DNA from: Bacteroidota bacterium
GTDB lineage: Bacteria; Bacteroidota; Bacteroidia; Bacteroidales; JAGONC01
DNA length: 64,000 bases
Assembly (NCBI GenBank): GCA_022711405.1
Contig: JAKLFC010000007.1
Coordinates: 104,075-168,074 of the forward strand
Direction of reading: 5' to 3'
Made by a program: the position numbers and the translations under genes. The notes beneath the pieces were generated by a model that was not told where the DNA came from, searched no databases, and worked only from the letters and a program-made list of their open reading frames with translations. Positions 17,476 through 25,882 of this stretch are shown piece after piece (position 1 is the first letter of the stretch; each line of letters opens with the position of its first letter).

Positions 17476-17961
17476 TTAGCAGTCGATCCTACGCTGGTGC
17501 AGAAGATTCAGGAGATCTTTGCCACTGATGTGGGTACCCGGAGGTGCGTCATATTGATAAGGTTGTCCTGAATTCAGAATGAGGGAAGATTCATTCGAGT
17601 CAATATCATCAGAAAGCAAGGCATAGTGCAGGACTGGATCCTGCTTGATCTGCCTGTCAAGGTCCGTATCAAGCCTGATGAATAGATGTTCTGTTGTGCA
17701 ACAATCGGATGTTTTAAAGCGGATGGAGCCTGTACAGCTGTTTTCGGTACTGGTGCAGCAGGACGTGTGATCTGTTGGTCCGGTACCGCAGCATCCGGTC
17801 ATGGTCTCGTCATGGGTGCAGCAGCTCGCTGAAGGAGTTGCAGTCACGTACTGCAGATCCTTGCAGGAGCAATGATGCATGTAAATGTTCACACCACTGA
17901 CAGAGAACAGGAACAATCCTGACAGCAACACCAACATGCTATTTTTTAAAAATCTGCTCAT
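17476..17961 (-). CDS. Cys/His-rich exported protein, possible metal binder
   Basis: The protein has 161 residues. The start was set at ATG 17961 ('MSRFLKNSMLVLLSGLFLFSVSG'), which gives a clean signal peptide. The mature part begins 'VNIYMHHCSCKDL' and continues with repeated cysteine pairs ('CCTHDETMTGCCG', 'HTSCCTSTENSC', 'SDCCTTEH'), over ten cysteines in about 65 residues. The C-terminal half has no cysteine until the last residue. It resembles the HYC/CC-motif exported peptides found next to TonB receptors in Bacteroidota, but I cannot confirm the family. It is upstream of the TonB gene on the same strand, 105 bases away. Confidence 0.7.
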   Translation of the reverse strand: MSRFLKNSMLVLLSGLFLFSVSGVNIYMHHCSCKDLQYVTATPSASCCTHDETMTGCCGTGPTDHTSCCTSTENSCTGSIRFKTSDCCTTEHLFIRLDTDLDRQIKQDPVLHYALLSDDIDSNESSLILNSGQPYQYDAPPGTHISGKDLLNLLHQRRIDC

Positions 17962-18055
17962 GAGAAAAACGCTGCAAATATAACCATCCATTTTTAAAAA
18001 TGTTGTTAGGAAAATGTTAACATATCAAAAAAGGCCTGATAACCTTGTGTTCCGG

Positions 18056-18085
18056 TTGACAGAAATGAAAAAAACGTTAATTTTG
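18056..18085 (+). promoter_or_regulatory. Bacteroidota-type promoter for tRNA-Leu
   Basis: TTG at 18056-18058 and TAATTTTG at 18078-18085 are separated by 19 bases, matching the TTTG-N19/21-TAnnTTTG consensus of the Bacteroidota primary sigma factor. The tRNA begins 31 bases downstream. Confidence 0.72.
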
Positions 18086-18116
18086 CAGTTCAAAAAACAA
18101 AGCCAGCAGGATGCAT

Positions 18117-18198
18117 GCGGATGTGGCGGAACTGGCAGACGCGTCAGACTTAGGATCTGATGCCGCAAGGCGTGGGGGTTCGAGTCCCTTCATCCGCA
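18117..18198 (+). tRNA. tRNA-Leu (anticodon TAG)
   Basis: The acceptor arm GCGGATG at the 5' end pairs perfectly with CATCCGC at 18191-18197, followed by discriminator A. The anticodon stem TCAGA/TCTGA encloses loop CTTAGGA, giving anticodon TAG (leucine, CUA and related codons). A long variable arm (TGCCGCAAGGCGT) marks a class II tRNA, and the T arm has GGTTCGAGTCC. The length is 82 bases and CCA is not encoded. The consensus promoter lies just upstream. Confidence 0.96.
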
Positions 18199-18202
18199 CA
18201 AA

Positions 18203-18278
18203 AAGCTTCAAGTTACAAGTTTCAAGCGTCAAGCTCATTCCTCTGAGCCTGAAATCTAAAACTTGTAGCTTGCAGCTT
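18203..18278 (+). repeat. Imperfect inverted repeat between tRNA-Leu and tig
   Basis: Arms 18203-18222 and 18259-18278 are 20 bases each and pair with two mismatches across a 36-base spacer. The AAGCTTCAAG/CTTGCAGCTT style resembles dispersed intergenic hairpins. It may end the tRNA transcript or be a REP-like element; there is no U-tract. Confidence 0.5.
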
Positions 18279-18325
18279 GCAGCTCAAAGCTGAGGGCCAC
18301 TAACATCATATGTAACAAGAATCCC

Positions 18326-19825
18326 ATGAACATAACCCAGGAATCCACCGGTCAACTGACAGCTACCATCCGGATCAATATTGAAGAATCCGATTACCAG
18401 GAAAAAGTTGAAAAAACACTTCGCGATCACCGAAGGAAGGCTGCCTTACCTGGATTCAGACCCGGCATGGTGCCGTTTGGGATGATCAGGCGTATGTATG
18501 GAAAAGCGGTGCTGGCAGAGGAAATCCAAAAGCTCATATCCGATTCACTGGATAATTACATCAAAGAAAACCATCTGGAAATACTTGGTCAGCCATTGGC
18601 CAGCGAAGAGCTTAACAGCCGCATTGATTTTGATAGCCAGACCACGTTCGATTTCTATTTCGACATTGGGTTAACGCCTCAGATCAACCTGGAGCTGGAC
18701 GATCACATCGAGGCAACCTACTATACGATCGCCGTGGATGATTCAATGCTGAAGGATTCGTTGAAAGATATTCTTCACAGAAACGGGACCATGGTAGACT
18801 CGGAGGTCATTGAAAACGGTGGTACCGTGGCCGGAGAGATCACCGAGCTGAATGAATCAGAGGAGCCAAAGGAAGGTGGGATATCCCGCCAGACGACCAT
18901 CGCGGTGAATTACATCAAAGATGACCAGGTGCGTGAACAATTCATCGGTAAGGTCAAGGGTGATACGGTCATTTTCAATCCCCTGACGGCCACCGGAAAT
19001 GCCAACGAAACAGCCCAGATGCTAGGAATCAGGAAAGAAAATGCTGAAACGCTGACATCAAGCTTCCGGTTCACCATCGGGCAAATACAGCGCATTGAGC
19101 CGGCTGTCATAAATGATGAACTCTACAGCCGCCTGTACCCTTCGGAAAAGATCTCGTCGGAAAAAGAATTCAGGGAACTTGTCAGAAAGGATATCGCTCG
19201 GTCAATGACACCTGATTGTGACCAGCAGTTCATGAATACGGTCATCAAATCACTGATCGAAAAAGCGAACATCGAACTGCCGGATGCATTCCTGAAGCGT
19301 TACCTGCTGGAGGTCAACGAAAACAAGGCTGACCGCGAAAGCATTGAAAAGGATTATGAAAAATATGCCAGGGGACTGAAATGGCAATTGCTGGAAAATA
19401 AGCTGATCAGGGAGTACCAGGTTGGCGTGGAGGATGAAGAGGTGCGTGACTATATCAGGGGATATTTCAGGAAAAGATTTGGAAATGAACCTACCACCCA
19501 TTATCATGAACACGGGCATGATCACGAACATGACCATGGGCATAACCATGAGCATGACCATGACCATGACCATGACCACGACCACGACCATGAACATGAA
19601 CATGAACATGAACATGAGCCTTCATCCGGCGAAAACATCAAAGATGCGTCTATGTACGATTCCCTGATCGATCATGTCATGAAGAATGAAGAAGAGGTGC
19701 GCAAGATCTATGATCATCTTTTTGACATCAAACTCAGGGAGCTTTTCAAGAGTAAGCTCAATGTGCGCCATCAGGAAGTCTCGCTGGGTGATTTCATCCG
19801 TTTATCCACAGAAATTAAATCCTAA
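18326..19825 (+). CDS. tig: Trigger factor with His-rich insert
   Basis: Trigger factor is the ribosome-bound chaperone for nascent chains. The 499 residues comprise the ribosome-binding domain with the signature loop 'PGFRPGMVPFGMIRRMYGK' (residues about 43-63), a divergent PPIase-like middle domain and the C-terminal helical chaperone domain ('IRGYFRKRFGN', 'YDSLIDHVMKNEEEVRKI'). A 40-residue segment at about residues 392-431 is made almost only of His, Asp and Glu in HDH/HEH repeats (19499-19618), inside the C-terminal domain. The flanks align with ordinary trigger factor, so it is an in-frame insert. It is the first gene of tig-clpP-clpX-DUF4294; clpP starts 12 bases after its stop. Confidence 0.95.
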   Translation: MNITQESTGQLTATIRINIEESDYQEKVEKTLRDHRRKAALPGFRPGMVPFGMIRRMYGKAVLAEEIQKLISDSLDNYIKENHLEILGQPLASEELNSRIDFDSQTTFDFYFDIGLTPQINLELDDHIEATYYTIAVDDSMLKDSLKDILHRNGTMVDSEVIENGGTVAGEITELNESEEPKEGGISRQTTIAVNYIKDDQVREQFIGKVKGDTVIFNPLTATGNANETAQMLGIRKENAETLTSSFRFTIGQIQRIEPAVINDELYSRLYPSEKISSEKEFRELVRKDIARSMTPDCDQQFMNTVIKSLIEKANIELPDAFLKRYLLEVNENKADRESIEKDYEKYARGLKWQLLENKLIREYQVGVEDEEVRDYIRGYFRKRFGNEPTTHYHEHGHDHEHDHGHNHEHDHDHDHDHDHDHEHEHEHEHEPSSGENIKDASMYDSLIDHVMKNEEEVRKIYDHLFDIKLRELFKSKLNVRHQEVSLGDFIRLSTEIKS

Positions 19826-19837
19826 ATACCGTTAAGC

Positions 19838-20512
19838 ATGAACACTGAAGAATTCAGGAAATACGCCACAGGGCACAGGAGGATCAGCAGCCTTACGCTT
19901 GACAAATACACTTCCACCATCGGGAACTATATCTCCCCCACCATTATTGAGGAACGTCAGCTGAACATCGCCACCATGGACGTTTTCTCGCGTTTGATGA
20001 TGGACAGGATCATCTTTTTAGGCGTTCCCATTGACGATTATGTCGCCAATATCATTCAGGCCCAGCTGTTGTTCCTTGAATCTGTCGATTCGCGCAAGGA
20101 TATACAGATCTATCTCAACACGCCAGGAGGGCAGGTCTATGCGGGGCTGGGCATCTATGACACCATGCAGTACATTGCCCCCGACATAGCGACCATCTGC
20201 ACGGGTATGGCAGCTTCCATGGGAGCTATTTTATTGTGTGCCGGCACCAAAGGTAAGCGCACCGCGTTGAAGCACGCCCGCATTCTGATCCATCAACCCA
20301 TGGGGGGTGCCCAGGGACAGGCGTCCGACATTGAGATCACGGCGCATGAGATACAGAAGATCAAGAAAGAGCTGTATGAGATCATTGCCCTGCACGCCAA
20401 TCAGCCCTACAAAAAAATATGGAAGGATTCGGACAGGGATTACTGGATGACAGCCGAGGAAGCCAGGGATTATGGTATGATCGATGAAGTGCTCATAAAG
20501 AACAAGAGTTGA
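19838..20512 (+). CDS. clpP: ATP-dependent Clp protease proteolytic subunit
   Basis: ClpP is the barrel-shaped serine peptidase of the ClpXP protease. Catalytic serine is in 'CTGMAASMGAILLCAG', catalytic histidine in 'ARILIHQPMGGAQGQASDIE', and the aspartate follows in the 'DRDYWMTAEEARDYGMIDEV' region. 'RIIFLGVPIDDYVANIIQAQ' and 'IQIYLNTPGGQVYAGLGIYD' are conserved family segments. The 224 residues include an N-terminal extension of about 25 residues, common in Bacteroidota. It lies between tig and clpX, the usual order. Confidence 0.98.
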   Translation: MNTEEFRKYATGHRRISSLTLDKYTSTIGNYISPTIIEERQLNIATMDVFSRLMMDRIIFLGVPIDDYVANIIQAQLLFLESVDSRKDIQIYLNTPGGQVYAGLGIYDTMQYIAPDIATICTGMAASMGAILLCAGTKGKRTALKHARILIHQPMGGAQGQASDIEITAHEIQKIKKELYEIIALHANQPYKKIWKDSDRDYWMTAEEARDYGMIDEVLIKNKS

Positions 20513-20554
20513 GAATTTTGAGAACCCTTCGGAATAATTTACGTATCAACGATC

Positions 20555-21793
20555 ATGGCCAGAGACTACGAAAAATGTTCATTCTGCGGCAGGCCCAAGC
20601 GTGAGACCAACATGCTGATTGCAGGGCTGGATGCTCACATCTGCGACTATTGTGTAGCGCAGGCACAGAGCATCATCGCCGAAGAAATGTCGAGCCGCAG
20701 CCAGGATCATCTAACCACGCTGGAGGTTCACAAGCCTGCCGAGATAAAAGCGTATCTGGATCTTTACGTCATCGGCCAGGAAGAAGCCAAGAAAGTGATC
20801 TCCGTGGCCGTCTACAATCATTACAAACGGATCATGCAGCCCAGGGGCGGCATAGAGCAGAGCGATGTAGAGATTGAAAAGTCCAATATCATCCTTGTGG
20901 GGGAAACCGGTACCGGCAAGACCCTCCTTGCCCGCACCATCGCACGCCTGCTCCGTGTTCCTTTTTGTATCGCCGATGCCACCGTGTTCACGGAAGCCGG
21001 GTATGTGGGCGAGGATGTGGAAAGCATCCTGACAAGGCTGCTGCAGGCGGCCGACTACAACGTCGCCGCAGCTGAACGAGGCATCGTATTCATCGACGAA
21101 ATCGACAAGATCGCCCGCAAGAGCGACAATCCCTCCATCACCCGCGATGTGTCGGGCGAAGGAGTCCAGCAGGCACTGCTGAAGCTGCTCGAAGGTTCTA
21201 TCGTCAACGTGCCCCCGCAGGGCGGACGCAAACACCCCGAACAGAAAATGATCCAGGTCAACACGCAGAACATCCTGTTCATCGCAGGCGGAGCTTTTGA
21301 CGGCATCGACAAAAAGATCGCATCCCGTCTGCAAACCAACCTGATCGGATATACGGTCAGCAAGGATAAAGAAACCATCAACAGGGATAACATCCTGCAG
21401 TACATTGCGCCACCCGACCTTAAAAGCTTCGGGCTCATTCCGGAAATCGTCGGAAGGCTCCCGGTGATCACCTATCTGAATCCGCTCGACAGGGATGCAC
21501 TGCGCCGTATCCTGATCGAACCGAAAAATGCCATCATCAAACAGTTTGTCAAACTCTTTGAAATGGACCATATCAGGCTGACCTTCGAAGAGGCTGTGCT
21601 GGACTATATCGTTGATAAATCCATCGAATTCAGGCTGGGCGCACGTGGATTAAGATCCATCCTCGAAGCCATCATGACCGATGCCATGTTCGAACTGCCG
21701 TCCGACAAATCCGTCAGGGAACTTCATGTAACGGCAGGATATGCAGAAGAGAAGCTCAGGAAGACCAATCTGTCGCGCCTGAAAGTGGCATAA
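20555..21793 (+). CDS. clpX: ATP-dependent Clp protease ATP-binding subunit
   Basis: ClpX is the AAA+ unfoldase that feeds substrates to ClpP. The N-terminal zinc-binding domain has 'CSFCGRP' and 'CDYC' (four cysteines). Walker A is '[11 protein letters not shown]', Walker B '[12 protein letters not shown]', and sensor 2 is in the '[16 protein letters not shown]' region. The 412 residues are full length. It begins 42 bases after clpP and is followed after 39 bases by the DUF4294 gene. Confidence 0.98.
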   Translation: MARDYEKCSFCGRPKRETNMLIAGLDAHICDYCVAQAQSIIAEEMSSRSQDHLTTLEVHKPAEIKAYLDLYVIGQEEAKKVISVAVYNHYKRIMQPRGGIEQSDVEIEKSNIILVGETGTGKTLLARTIARLLRVPFCIADATVFTEAGYVGEDVESILTRLLQAADYNVAAAERGIVFIDEIDKIARKSDNPSITRDVSGEGVQQALLKLLEGSIVNVPPQGGRKHPEQKMIQVNTQNILFIAGGAFDGIDKKIASRLQTNLIGYTVSKDKETINRDNILQYIAPPDLKSFGLIPEIVGRLPVITYLNPLDRDALRRILIEPKNAIIKQFVKLFEMDHIRLTFEEAVLDYIVDKSIEFRLGARGLRSILEAIMTDAMFELPSDKSVRELHVTAGYAEEKLRKTNLSRLKVA

Positions 21794-21832
21794 AAGTTGC
21801 AAAGCCACTGCAATCTTTTTTTTCTGAGTAAA

Positions 21833-22399
21833 ATGAAGAAAGCACTCTTTCTTTTTCCTTTGCTGATCATCGTCATTTCAGTCTCCGGCCAGGAATCCCG
21901 ACGACTCCTCACCCGGGCAACCATCGAGAACGGAGACACCATCCCTGTGATAAACCTTCCCACTGTTTTCATTTATGCAGATTTTGCATTCGGCCGCAAG
22001 CACGAGAAGCTGGTCCGGAATATCCGAAAGGTATATCCGTACGCACGGCTTGCCGGTGAAAAACTCAATGAATACAGCATCATCCTGGCAGCAGCTTCCG
22101 ACGAGAAGGAAATCAAGGCGATCATGCAGCAGGCAGAGGATGACCTGCTCAACCAATACAGGGCTGACCTGGAAAAAATGACCATCTCACAGGGCAAGAT
22201 CCTTATCAAACTGGTCGACCGCGAAACGGGGCACTGCAGTTATGAGCTGGTACAGGATCTCCGGGGTGAATTCCGGGCGTTTTTCTGGCAGTCCTTCGCC
22301 CGGATCTTTGGGATGAACCTTAAGATGGAATACGATCCGCTGGGCACGGATAAAGATATTGAGGAGATCGTGAGCCTTATCGAAAGAGGAATGTTGTAA
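21833..22399 (+). CDS. DUF4294-type exported protein
   Basis: This is a Bacteroidota-specific exported protein of unknown function. The start at ATG 21833 ('MKKALFLFPLLIIVISVSGQ') gives a signal peptide; the frame's earlier ATG at 21797 does not. The mature part has 'NGDTIPVINLPTVFIYADF', 'LVRNIRKVYPYARLAGEKL' and 'SQGKILIKLVDRETGHCSYE', which fit DUF4294 as I know it. The length is 188 residues. It is the last gene of the tig-clpP-clpX operon and ends just before the purine-rich hairpin. Confidence 0.8.
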   Translation: MKKALFLFPLLIIVISVSGQESRRLLTRATIENGDTIPVINLPTVFIYADFAFGRKHEKLVRNIRKVYPYARLAGEKLNEYSIILAAASDEKEIKAIMQQAEDDLLNQYRADLEKMTISQGKILIKLVDRETGHCSYELVQDLRGEFRAFFWQSFARIFGMNLKMEYDPLGTDKDIEEIVSLIERGML

Positions 22400-22406
22400 A
22401 GGAAAT

Positions 22407-22478
22407 GAGAAAGGAGAGAGGAGAAAGGAGAAAGGAGAAATATTTTAATTTTTCTCTCCTCTCTCCTCTCTCCTCTCA
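22407..22478. terminator. Purine/pyrimidine hairpin between convergent genes, possible bidirectional terminator
   Basis: A GAGAAAGGAG-type purine run (22407-22440) is followed by a 10-base AT spacer and a CTCTCCTCTC pyrimidine run (22451-22478) that can fold back on it for about 25 pairs with a few mismatches. It sits exactly between the convergent DUF4294 and sugar transferase genes. Termination in both directions is likely but inferred. Confidence 0.5.
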
Positions 22479-22481
22479 GAA

Positions 22482-23897
22482 TCACTTTCCCCTTCCCTGT
22501 ATCACAATCATGACCGTATAGATAAGGATCTTGATATCCATTGCGATCGACATGTTCTCGATATAGAGGATATCATATTTAAGACGTTCGATCATCTGGT
22601 CTACATTCTCCGCATAACCGTATTTGACCTGTCCCCAGGAAGTGATGCCGGGCTTGATCTTCTGCAGTAACTTGTAGTGCGGTGCCCGCTTCTGGATCTG
22701 TTCAATGAAGTACCGCCGCTCGGGCCTGGGCCCCACCAGGCTCATATCGCCGATGAGCACTGAATAGAACTGTGGGATCTCATCCAGCCTGACTTTCCTG
22801 ATGAACCTCCCAAAAGGGGTTATCCTGGGATCGGATTTGGAAGATAACATCGGGGTGCCTTTCTCTGCATCACGGTACATCGACCTGAATTTATGCATCA
22901 GAAATGGTTTCCCGTGCAGTCCAATCCTCTCCTGGGAATAGATGATACGGCCAGGGGAGGATAATCTGACCCCCATCGCAGTAAAGATATACAGCGGAAT
23001 CAACAGGATCATGGCCACCACGGCCACCAGGATATCCATCAATCGCTTAACGGATTGTTGCCAGGCGGGCATCAGCTCGGTAGTGACATGGATCAGAGGA
23101 GCTCCAAAAATGGCAGAGGTCTTCACAAATCCCATCAGGATATCCCGCATGTCGGGGATGATCTTGATGATGACGCCGGTCTCTTCCAGCTCCGAAATGA
23201 TATCATCCACACGATCCTTCTCCGACCTTTCATTGGCGATGATCACTTCCTCCACCCTGTGCTGGTGTATGATCGGCTTGAGATCGTCAACGTTTCCCAG
23301 GCGGGGAAGGTATGCGGCTAATTTATCAGGCTTGTCAGATGAAATGCTTACAAATCCGATGAACTTGTTACCGCTCGATTTGACCTGGTTCTCCACTTCA
23401 TGGTAGATATCCACAGCGTTGTTCCTGCTTCCGATAATGAGGGTAGGGAATCCGATCACCTTCTGATGGATCCTCCGGACCGTGATGGTTGTCAGGATAA
23501 GCCGGAAGAGATAGGTAAGTGAAAAATGAAGTGCATAGAGTACCAGGAAGGATTGATAATAAGTGCGGTAGGAGATGACCACATCATCCAGGATGAGTGC
23601 GAAAAAGATAAAGATCGCTCCAAAAAGTGTTACCAGCAATGTCTGTCCGAGCTCCCGGAGCCGCGATTTGCGGTAAACATCCTTATAGGCACCGCTGAGA
23701 ATATACAGGATCAGCCAGAAAAGAGGGATGATGACGATGCCGAGGTAGAAATTTGGATCCGAAAAGATCAGCTCAGGTTCCCTGAATATGCGCGGATCTA
23801 CAGAATACTTCCGGTAAATGAAAAATATACTCCAGGCCAGTACGGCTGATATGAAATCAGCCATCACATACCTGGCTACCTGCCACTTTTTATTCAT
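22482..23897 (-). CDS. Polyprenyl glycosylphosphotransferase (WcaJ/PssE type)
   Basis: This enzyme begins exopolysaccharide or glycan assembly by moving a sugar-1-phosphate onto undecaprenyl phosphate at the inner membrane. The 471 residues hold four or five membrane segments in the first 135 residues ('LVTLFGAIFIFFALIL' and others), a nucleotide-binding-like middle domain ('GFPTLIIGSRNNAVDIYHEV'), and the bacterial sugar transferase domain with 'KRLMDILVAVVAMILL', 'FLMHKFRSMYRDAE', 'RKVRLDEIPQFYSVL', 'MSLVGPRPERRYF' and 'PGITSWGQVKYGY'. It is last in the minus-strand operon after the oxidoreductase and lipoprotein genes, with an 8-base gap to the latter. Confidence 0.93.
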   Translation of the reverse strand: MNKKWQVARYVMADFISAVLAWSIFFIYRKYSVDPRIFREPELIFSDPNFYLGIVIIPLFWLILYILSGAYKDVYRKSRLRELGQTLLVTLFGAIFIFFALILDDVVISYRTYYQSFLVLYALHFSLTYLFRLILTTITVRRIHQKVIGFPTLIIGSRNNAVDIYHEVENQVKSSGNKFIGFVSISSDKPDKLAAYLPRLGNVDDLKPIIHQHRVEEVIIANERSEKDRVDDIISELEETGVIIKIIPDMRDILMGFVKTSAIFGAPLIHVTTELMPAWQQSVKRLMDILVAVVAMILLIPLYIFTAMGVRLSSPGRIIYSQERIGLHGKPFLMHKFRSMYRDAEKGTPMLSSKSDPRITPFGRFIRKVRLDEIPQFYSVLIGDMSLVGPRPERRYFIEQIQKRAPHYKLLQKIKPGITSWGQVKYGYAENVDQMIERLKYDILYIENMSIAMDIKILIYTVMIVIQGRGK

Positions 23898-23905
23898 CTT
23901 CTCCC

Positions 23906-24817
23906 CTATTTATGGATCAATTTCAGATTATCGATCAGGATCAGCGATTCCTGCACGTTCTCCGGTTTGGTTGCCGAAAAGTATACATTGAAGCTGATGG
24001 CGGTCGTATACGTGCTCACAGCATTTCTCAGGCTAATATAGATCTTTTTCCACTCATCCGTTTCATTCAGGACTACCACAGGAGCCAGTGTGGATTCCAT
24101 CAGGAAGTTGACCATCAGGCCAACCGTCACCTCCGTGTTGGTTTTGAAGTCCATTTCAAGGTAAACATCTGCACCCTGTCCGGGAAGGTCGAAGGCTTCC
24201 GATGAGAAACTTTCAAAAAAGAACCTGTTCTTGTCAAGGACCACTTTCCCCGAGTATTCTCCCTCGAATACTTCACCAGCGGTGGAGGTGATCATTACGG
24301 AGGTATCGCTACGGCTTGATTTCATCATGGAAACCACGGCATCCTCAAAGTCCTCCGACCACACGAACTCGCAAAAATCAGCATACATGAAACGGGGATG
24401 AACATCCAGCACTGTATCCCTGATGAAATCAAACTGCATGGTATAGCTTTCATAGAACGGGTATTCTCCCCTGGTTTCTGCAATGCCATTAACCTTTATT
24501 CCTGCTAATATCCTGAGCGTATAGATACCCTCCTTCAATACCGGAAAGGTAACAGGGAGTTCATACACTCCAATGAATTCCTGTTTGGTCTGGTCCTCCA
24601 CATAGATCCATATATCGGTGATCTGGTGTGATAAAGAACCTTCCAGATGCTGAATGGAAGGATTGGATACCAGATCAACTTCCTCCACCCGGATATTGCA
24701 CGGAATCAGTGTTTCGTCGTTCCTTTCGCATGAAGCGCTCAGGAGCATAGCTGAGATGGCAGCGAGCCAGACCTGCGCCCGTATTACCGAAGCGATCACC
24801 TTCCTTGTCAGGTTCAT
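23906..24817 (-). CDS. Uncharacterised lipoprotein in glycan operon
   Basis: The protein has 303 residues and is not recognised. The N-terminus 'AAISAMLLSASCERNDE' is a lipoprotein signal with cysteine at the lipobox. The mature part begins with an Ig-like stretch ('QITDIWIYVEDQTKQEFIGV', 'LPVTFPVLKEGIYTLRILAG') and continues with a jelly-roll-like segment ('VYLEMDFKTNTEVTVGLMV', 'WKKIYISLRNAVSTY') that could bind carbohydrate (inference). Its ATG overlaps the stop of the oxidoreductase gene (ATGA), so translation is coupled, and the sugar transferase gene follows closely. This suggests a role in surface glycan assembly or display. Confidence 0.72.
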   Translation of the reverse strand: MNLTRKVIASVIRAQVWLAAISAMLLSASCERNDETLIPCNIRVEEVDLVSNPSIQHLEGSLSHQITDIWIYVEDQTKQEFIGVYELPVTFPVLKEGIYTLRILAGIKVNGIAETRGEYPFYESYTMQFDFIRDTVLDVHPRFMYADFCEFVWSEDFEDAVVSMMKSSRSDTSVMITSTAGEVFEGEYSGKVVLDKNRFFFESFSSEAFDLPGQGADVYLEMDFKTNTEVTVGLMVNFLMESTLAPVVVLNETDEWKKIYISLRNAVSTYTTAISFNVYFSATKPENVQESLILIDNLKLIHK

Positions 24818-25800
24818 AGGCCAAGCGGGGAATGGTTTATCTTTTCGATGATACGGTACGCGATTTCAAGGGCATTGTACCCATCGATGATGGTCACGGG
24901 CGGATTCGTATCGTTCATGACGGATAAGGCAAACAGTTCAAGTTCGTGCCGGATGGCATTGGCAGGCTCAACCGGTGGCTTTTCGATCAGTAACTCCCTG
25001 GGAGCCTTATCAGGACCCAGATCGATGATCATGGCAAAAGGATTCGTGTTACCGGGATCCAGGTCCCTCATCCGGATGATCTCCAGGTTTTTTTCCAGGA
25101 AGTCAACGGCAATGTAGGCATCGCGCTGAAAGAAACGGGATTTCCTCATTTTTTTCATTGATACCCTGCTGGCAGTCAGGTTGGCAACGCATCCGTTGTC
25201 GAATTCAAGACGGGCATTTGCAATATCGGGTGTATCACTGAGGATCGGGACACCGCTGGCACTAATCTTATGAACGTTGGAACGTACCACGCTCAGGACA
25301 ATGTCGATATCATGGATCATAAGGTCGAGCACCACCGGCACATCCGTTCCCCTGGGATTGAAGGGCGCCAGGCGGTGTGTTTCGATGAACATGGGATTTT
25401 TAATGTAAGGCTGCGCAGCAAGAAAAGCCGGATTGAAACGCTCCACATGTCCAACCTGAACCTTGACATTGGCTTCCTGGGCTATTTTGATGAGTTCCAT
25501 GGCTTCCCGCGGTGTGGCAACTACAGGCTTTTCGATGAACACATGCCTGGATTGCTTCAACGCCCTGGAAGCACAGTCAAAGTGACTGACAGTAGGTGTA
25601 ACAATGTCCACCACGTCCGACAGCCTGATCAGATCATCAAGCGAAGAAAAGGAGGGTATGCTGAACTCTTCAGCTACCTGTTGGGCGATGGATTCATCCG
25701 GATCATAAAATCCCAGCAGTTCATACTGTCCGATCTCTCTGATACATTGTATATGGATCTTTCCCAGGTGGCCGGCACCCAATACTCCCATCTTGAGCAT
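24814..25800 (-). CDS. Gfo/Idh/MocA family oxidoreductase
   Basis: This is an NAD(P)-dependent sugar or inositol-type dehydrogenase of 328 residues. The Rossmann motif 'GVLGAGHLGKIHIQCIRE' is at the N-terminus, followed by 'LGFYDPDESIAQQVAEEF'. The family motif is in 'SRHVFIEKPVVATPREA' (E-K-P). 'VQVGHVERFNPAFLA' and 'LMIHDIDIVLSVV' contain residues used for catalysis and substrate binding in the family. The substrate cannot be read from sequence. It is first in the operon with the lipoprotein and sugar transferase genes, which suggests a nucleotide-sugar or glycan precursor, and is divergent from pcm. Confidence 0.92.
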   Translation of the reverse strand: MLKMGVLGAGHLGKIHIQCIREIGQYELLGFYDPDESIAQQVAEEFSIPSFSSLDDLIRLSDVVDIVTPTVSHFDCASRALKQSRHVFIEKPVVATPREAMELIKIAQEANVKVQVGHVERFNPAFLAAQPYIKNPMFIETHRLAPFNPRGTDVPVVLDLMIHDIDIVLSVVRSNVHKISASGVPILSDTPDIANARLEFDNGCVANLTASRVSMKKMRKSRFFQRDAYIAVDFLEKNLEIIRMRDLDPGNTNPFAMIIDLGPDKAPRELLIEKPPVEPANAIRHELELFALSVMNDTNPPVTIIDGYNALEIAYRIIEKINHSPLGL

Positions 25801-25882
25801 GTGGATAATTTTTTACAAATGTACTTTTTTTGCTACTTGAAAATCGTAAATTCGCTTCAAAAAAAGTCAACCCCGCCTTGTC

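Noticed and set aside
18111..18293. 60-codon frame starting MHADVAELADASDLGSD
   Set aside because: It is the classic false ORF over a tRNA-Leu gene; the tRNA folds perfectly at 18117-18198.
19250..19615. Minus-strand frame with a long Met/Phe/Val run (MFMFMFMFMVVVV)
   Set aside because: It is the reverse complement of the His-rich hexamer repeat in tig.
20711..21571. 286-codon minus-strand frame opposite clpX
   Set aside because: clpX on the plus strand has all catalytic motifs; the antisense product has none and no start context.
25801..25882. Promoter for pcm at TAAATTCG (25847)
   Set aside because: The element has a mismatch and no TTG at the right distance; support is too weak to list.
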